Shown here one piece after another: positions 52,421-53,620 of a stretch of DNA of 53,620 nucleotides. Source of the stretch: Cyanobacteria bacterium UBA7753. GTDB lineage: Bacteria > Cyanobacteriota > Vampirovibrionia > Gastranaerophilales > Gastranaerophilaceae. Location: NCBI GenBank assembly GCA_002481545.1, contig DLEF01000027.1, forward strand, positions 1 to 53,620, written 5' to 3'. The notes beneath the pieces were generated by a model. That model was not told the origin of the DNA and did no database searches. It saw only the letters and a list, made by a program, of their open reading frames with translations. The stretch's first letter is position 1. The number at the start of each line of letters is the position of its first letter. Position numbers and translations under genes: made by a program.

Positions 52421-52715
52421 CATAAAAGATTTAGACTTATCAAAGATGATAGATGATGAATTACAGACGGATGATGACATAAAAGAATGGTTATCTCTCA
52501 GTTTGGATGAATATGTCAATGACGGTGATTTAAACACTTTCGTCAGAGCGTTGGAATATGTCGTCAGAAAAAAAGAAAATATTTCTCGTGTATCTAAAAA
52601 TACAGGTATTTCAAGGAGTAATCTTTATGCAATATTTAACGGCAATGTTACCCCTCAATTTGATACAGTATTAAAAGTGTTGAAAGAACTCGGTTATAAA
52701 TTGAAGATATCATAG
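52413..52715 (+). CDS. HigA-type antitoxin (addiction module antidote, Xre HTH)
   Basis: A 100-residue antitoxin. An N-terminal segment with DIKEWLSLSLDEYVNDGDLN, typical of the putative addiction-module antidote family, is followed by a helix-turn-helix (about 55-95, ISRVSKNTGISRSNLYAIFNG). It pairs with the broken toxin gene upstream, whose end overlaps its start. No ribosome site of its own is evident, so translation would normally be coupled to the toxin; the frameshift may reduce that. A strong hairpin terminator follows. Confidence 0.87.
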   Translation: MNNIKDLDLSKMIDDELQTDDDIKEWLSLSLDEYVNDGDLNTFVRALEYVVRKKENISRVSKNTGISRSNLYAIFNGNVTPQFDTVLKVLKELGYKLKIS

Positions 52716-52730
52716 AAATATAAACATATA

Positions 52731-52761
52731 AAAACGAGAGATATTTAATATCTCTCGTTTT
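52731..52761 (+). terminator. Terminator after the antitoxin gene
   Basis: AAAACGAGAGATAT and ATATCTCTCGTTTT form a long perfect stem with a TTA loop, ending in T4. Confidence 0.8.
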
Positions 52762-52785
52762 ATGTCATTTAGTATTTTATATTTC

Positions 52786-52888
52786 GTTGGTGCGGTGGTG
52801 ACCGCACCCTACTTTACAAATTACGTTTTTTATTATGTCGGATTGGTAAATCCGACCTACTCTTAGTGCCTTAGAGCCCTAGTATCTT
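52786..52888 (-). repeat. Three repeat units downstream of fabZ
   Basis: On the minus strand, reading with fabZ: a GATACTAGGGCTCTAAGGCA unit (52865-52884), a GTAGGTCGGATTTACCAATC hairpin (52836-52860) and a GTAGGGTGCGGTCACCACCG hairpin (52786-52812). All are oriented with fabZ transcription. Confidence 0.8.
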
Positions 52889-52894
52889 CTTTCC

Positions 52895-53356
52895 CTACTT
52901 CATAGCGACTGTAAAATCAGCCTCTACGACAGTCTTACCGTCTACGGAACCTACTGCGTGGCATTTGCCGATAGGACCTTTTGCTTTCGTGAGTTCAATC
53001 GACATATCCAATCTGTCGCCCGGTCTTACGATGTTTTTGAATCTTGCTTTTTCTACCCCTGCGAACAAAGTCAATTTGCCTTTGTGTTCAGGCAATGTCA
53101 TCAAGATAGGTGCTGCACATTGAGCCATAGCCTCTATTTGCAATACACCGGGCATAATAGGGTTACCCGGGAAGTGACCTTGGAAAAATTCTTCATTCAT
53201 TGTCAAATTCTTATAACCCTTTGAATATTTACCCGGAACACATTCAGTAATTCTGTCAACGAGTAAAAACGGGTATCTGTGAGGAATCATATCCATTATT
53301 TGCATAACATCAAAACTCAAAGTTCCTTCCTTTTGTTCTAAAACTTCTTCACTCAT
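52895..53356 (-). CDS. fabZ: 3-hydroxyacyl-ACP dehydratase FabZ
   Basis: A 153-residue hot-dog-fold dehydratase of fatty acid synthesis. It has IPHRYPFLLVDRI near the start and the active-site His61 and Glu75 in GHFPGNPIMPGVLQIEAMAQ. AAGGAG stands before the ATG. It lies 27 bases downstream of lpxC on the same strand. In cyanobacteria lpxC and fabZ are neighbours, and FabZ supplies and competes for the hydroxyacyl-ACP used for lipid A. Normal length. Confidence 0.96.
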   Translation of the reverse strand: MSEEVLEQKEGTLSFDVMQIMDMIPHRYPFLLVDRITECVPGKYSKGYKNLTMNEEFFQGHFPGNPIMPGVLQIEAMAQCAAPILMTLPEHKGKLTLFAGVEKARFKNIVRPGDRLDMSIELTKAKGPIGKCHAVGSVDGKTVVEADFTVAMK

Positions 53357-53383
53357 AATATTCTCCTTATTTTCTTATCATTT

Positions 53384-53620
53384 TTATTTTATCTTTACTA
53401 ACTTATCCTTAAGCATCCTTGCTGTCTTAATATGTACAGCGTGCCCTGCCTCTTTTACAAGTATCTGACATTTCATATCCAATACCGAAACTCCCGTTTG
53501 GTAGATATCCCCTATCAAATCAAGTATTTTATGCTTAATCGGCTCTCTTTCCGAGCGCAACTCCGTTGTATAACCTTCGTCAATAAATCCGACGGTGTTT
53601 TCTATTGTTACCCCTCTGCC
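53384..53620 (-). CDS. lpxC: UDP-3-O-acyl-GlcNAc deacetylase LpxC, C-terminal part (cut by window edge)
   Basis: Seventy-eight C-terminal residues, read from the right edge of the window. They contain EPIKHKILDLIGDIY, matching the zinc-binding H-x-x-x-D region (RHKxLDxIGD) of LpxC, and EAGHAVHIKTARM with the catalytic His of the AGHxxH motif. LpxC performs the committed step of lipid A synthesis at the inner membrane. The 5' part, with the first zinc ligands, lies outside the window. fabZ follows after 27 bases, so the two are almost surely one operon. Confidence 0.9.
   Translation of the reverse strand, partial: GRGVTIENTVGFIDEGYTTELRSEREPIKHKILDLIGDIYQTGVSVLDMKCQILVKEAGHAVHIKTARMLKDKLVKIK

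Noticed and set aside
1..53620. tRNA or rRNA genes
   Set aside because: I saw no cloverleaf with a GGTTCGAATCC-type arm and no rRNA-like sequence by reading; a tRNAscan run would settle it.

Overview
The window reads as a low-GC, Gram-negative, anaerobic bacterium with meso-DAP peptidoglycan. It carries lpxC next to fabZ (lipid A), two TolC-type outer-membrane factors, a MurE with the DAP-type DNPR motif, an oxygen-sensitive class III ribonucleotide reductase (nrdD/nrdG) and a ferredoxin-nitroreductase. The lpxC-fabZ order is the one I know from cyanobacteria. Several large lineage-type proteins start with a short tail ending in S-F-[K/S]-G. Together these suggest a gut Melainabacteria/Vampirovibrionia (Gastranaerophilales) genome; that placement is inference from memory and was not searched.

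Layout. 1-8157: a 0.5-kb AT-rich leader with an array of TGTAAA sites, then two large membrane-anchored proteins of unknown function, a GH13 glycosidase and a PHP-domain protein. 8463-10348: three small leftward enzymes (alpha/beta hydrolase, NTF2-like, NUDIX). 10412-17239: a CecR/YbhGFSR-like drug-efflux operon (TetR regulator, TolC, adaptor, twin ATPase, two ABC-2 permeases); the twin ATPase is frameshifted and the operon contains a 125-bp MITE-like insertion. 17323-20571: a small secreted protein, a nitroreductase and an M29 aminopeptidase with a duplicated N-domain. 20859-26697: ffh, ftsI, murE and a short nagA. 26699-28816: a repeat-containing zinc protease. 28971-37570: ribE-ribBA, a GNAT enzyme, aroQ, and a MacAB-TolC efflux set. 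38200-43890: yitT-like, cdaA and lysA (leftward), ilvD, and a secreted protein. 43891-47608: a structured leader, nrdD and nrdG. 47893-51639: a very AT-rich cassette of two TPR proteins, a methyltransferase and a DUF1848 protein. 51656-53620: a small secreted protein, a HigBA-type toxin-antitoxin pair with a broken toxin, fabZ and partial lpxC.

The most distinctive non-coding feature is a dense set of small intergenic hairpin repeats. Most have the form GTAGG + stem + loop + stem, with different stem sequences. They usually point in the same direction as local transcription, and they sit inside operons (adaptor/ATPase junction of both efflux systems, nrdD/nrdG, murE/nagA). Three genes (the ybhF-like ATPase, the second TPR gene and the higB-like toxin) each carry one extra base, so each would be restored by removing a single nucleotide. 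The least explained candidates are the TPR-methyltransferase-DUF1848 cassette, the SF[KS]G-tagged proteins, the nrdD leader and the phased TGTAAA arrays.
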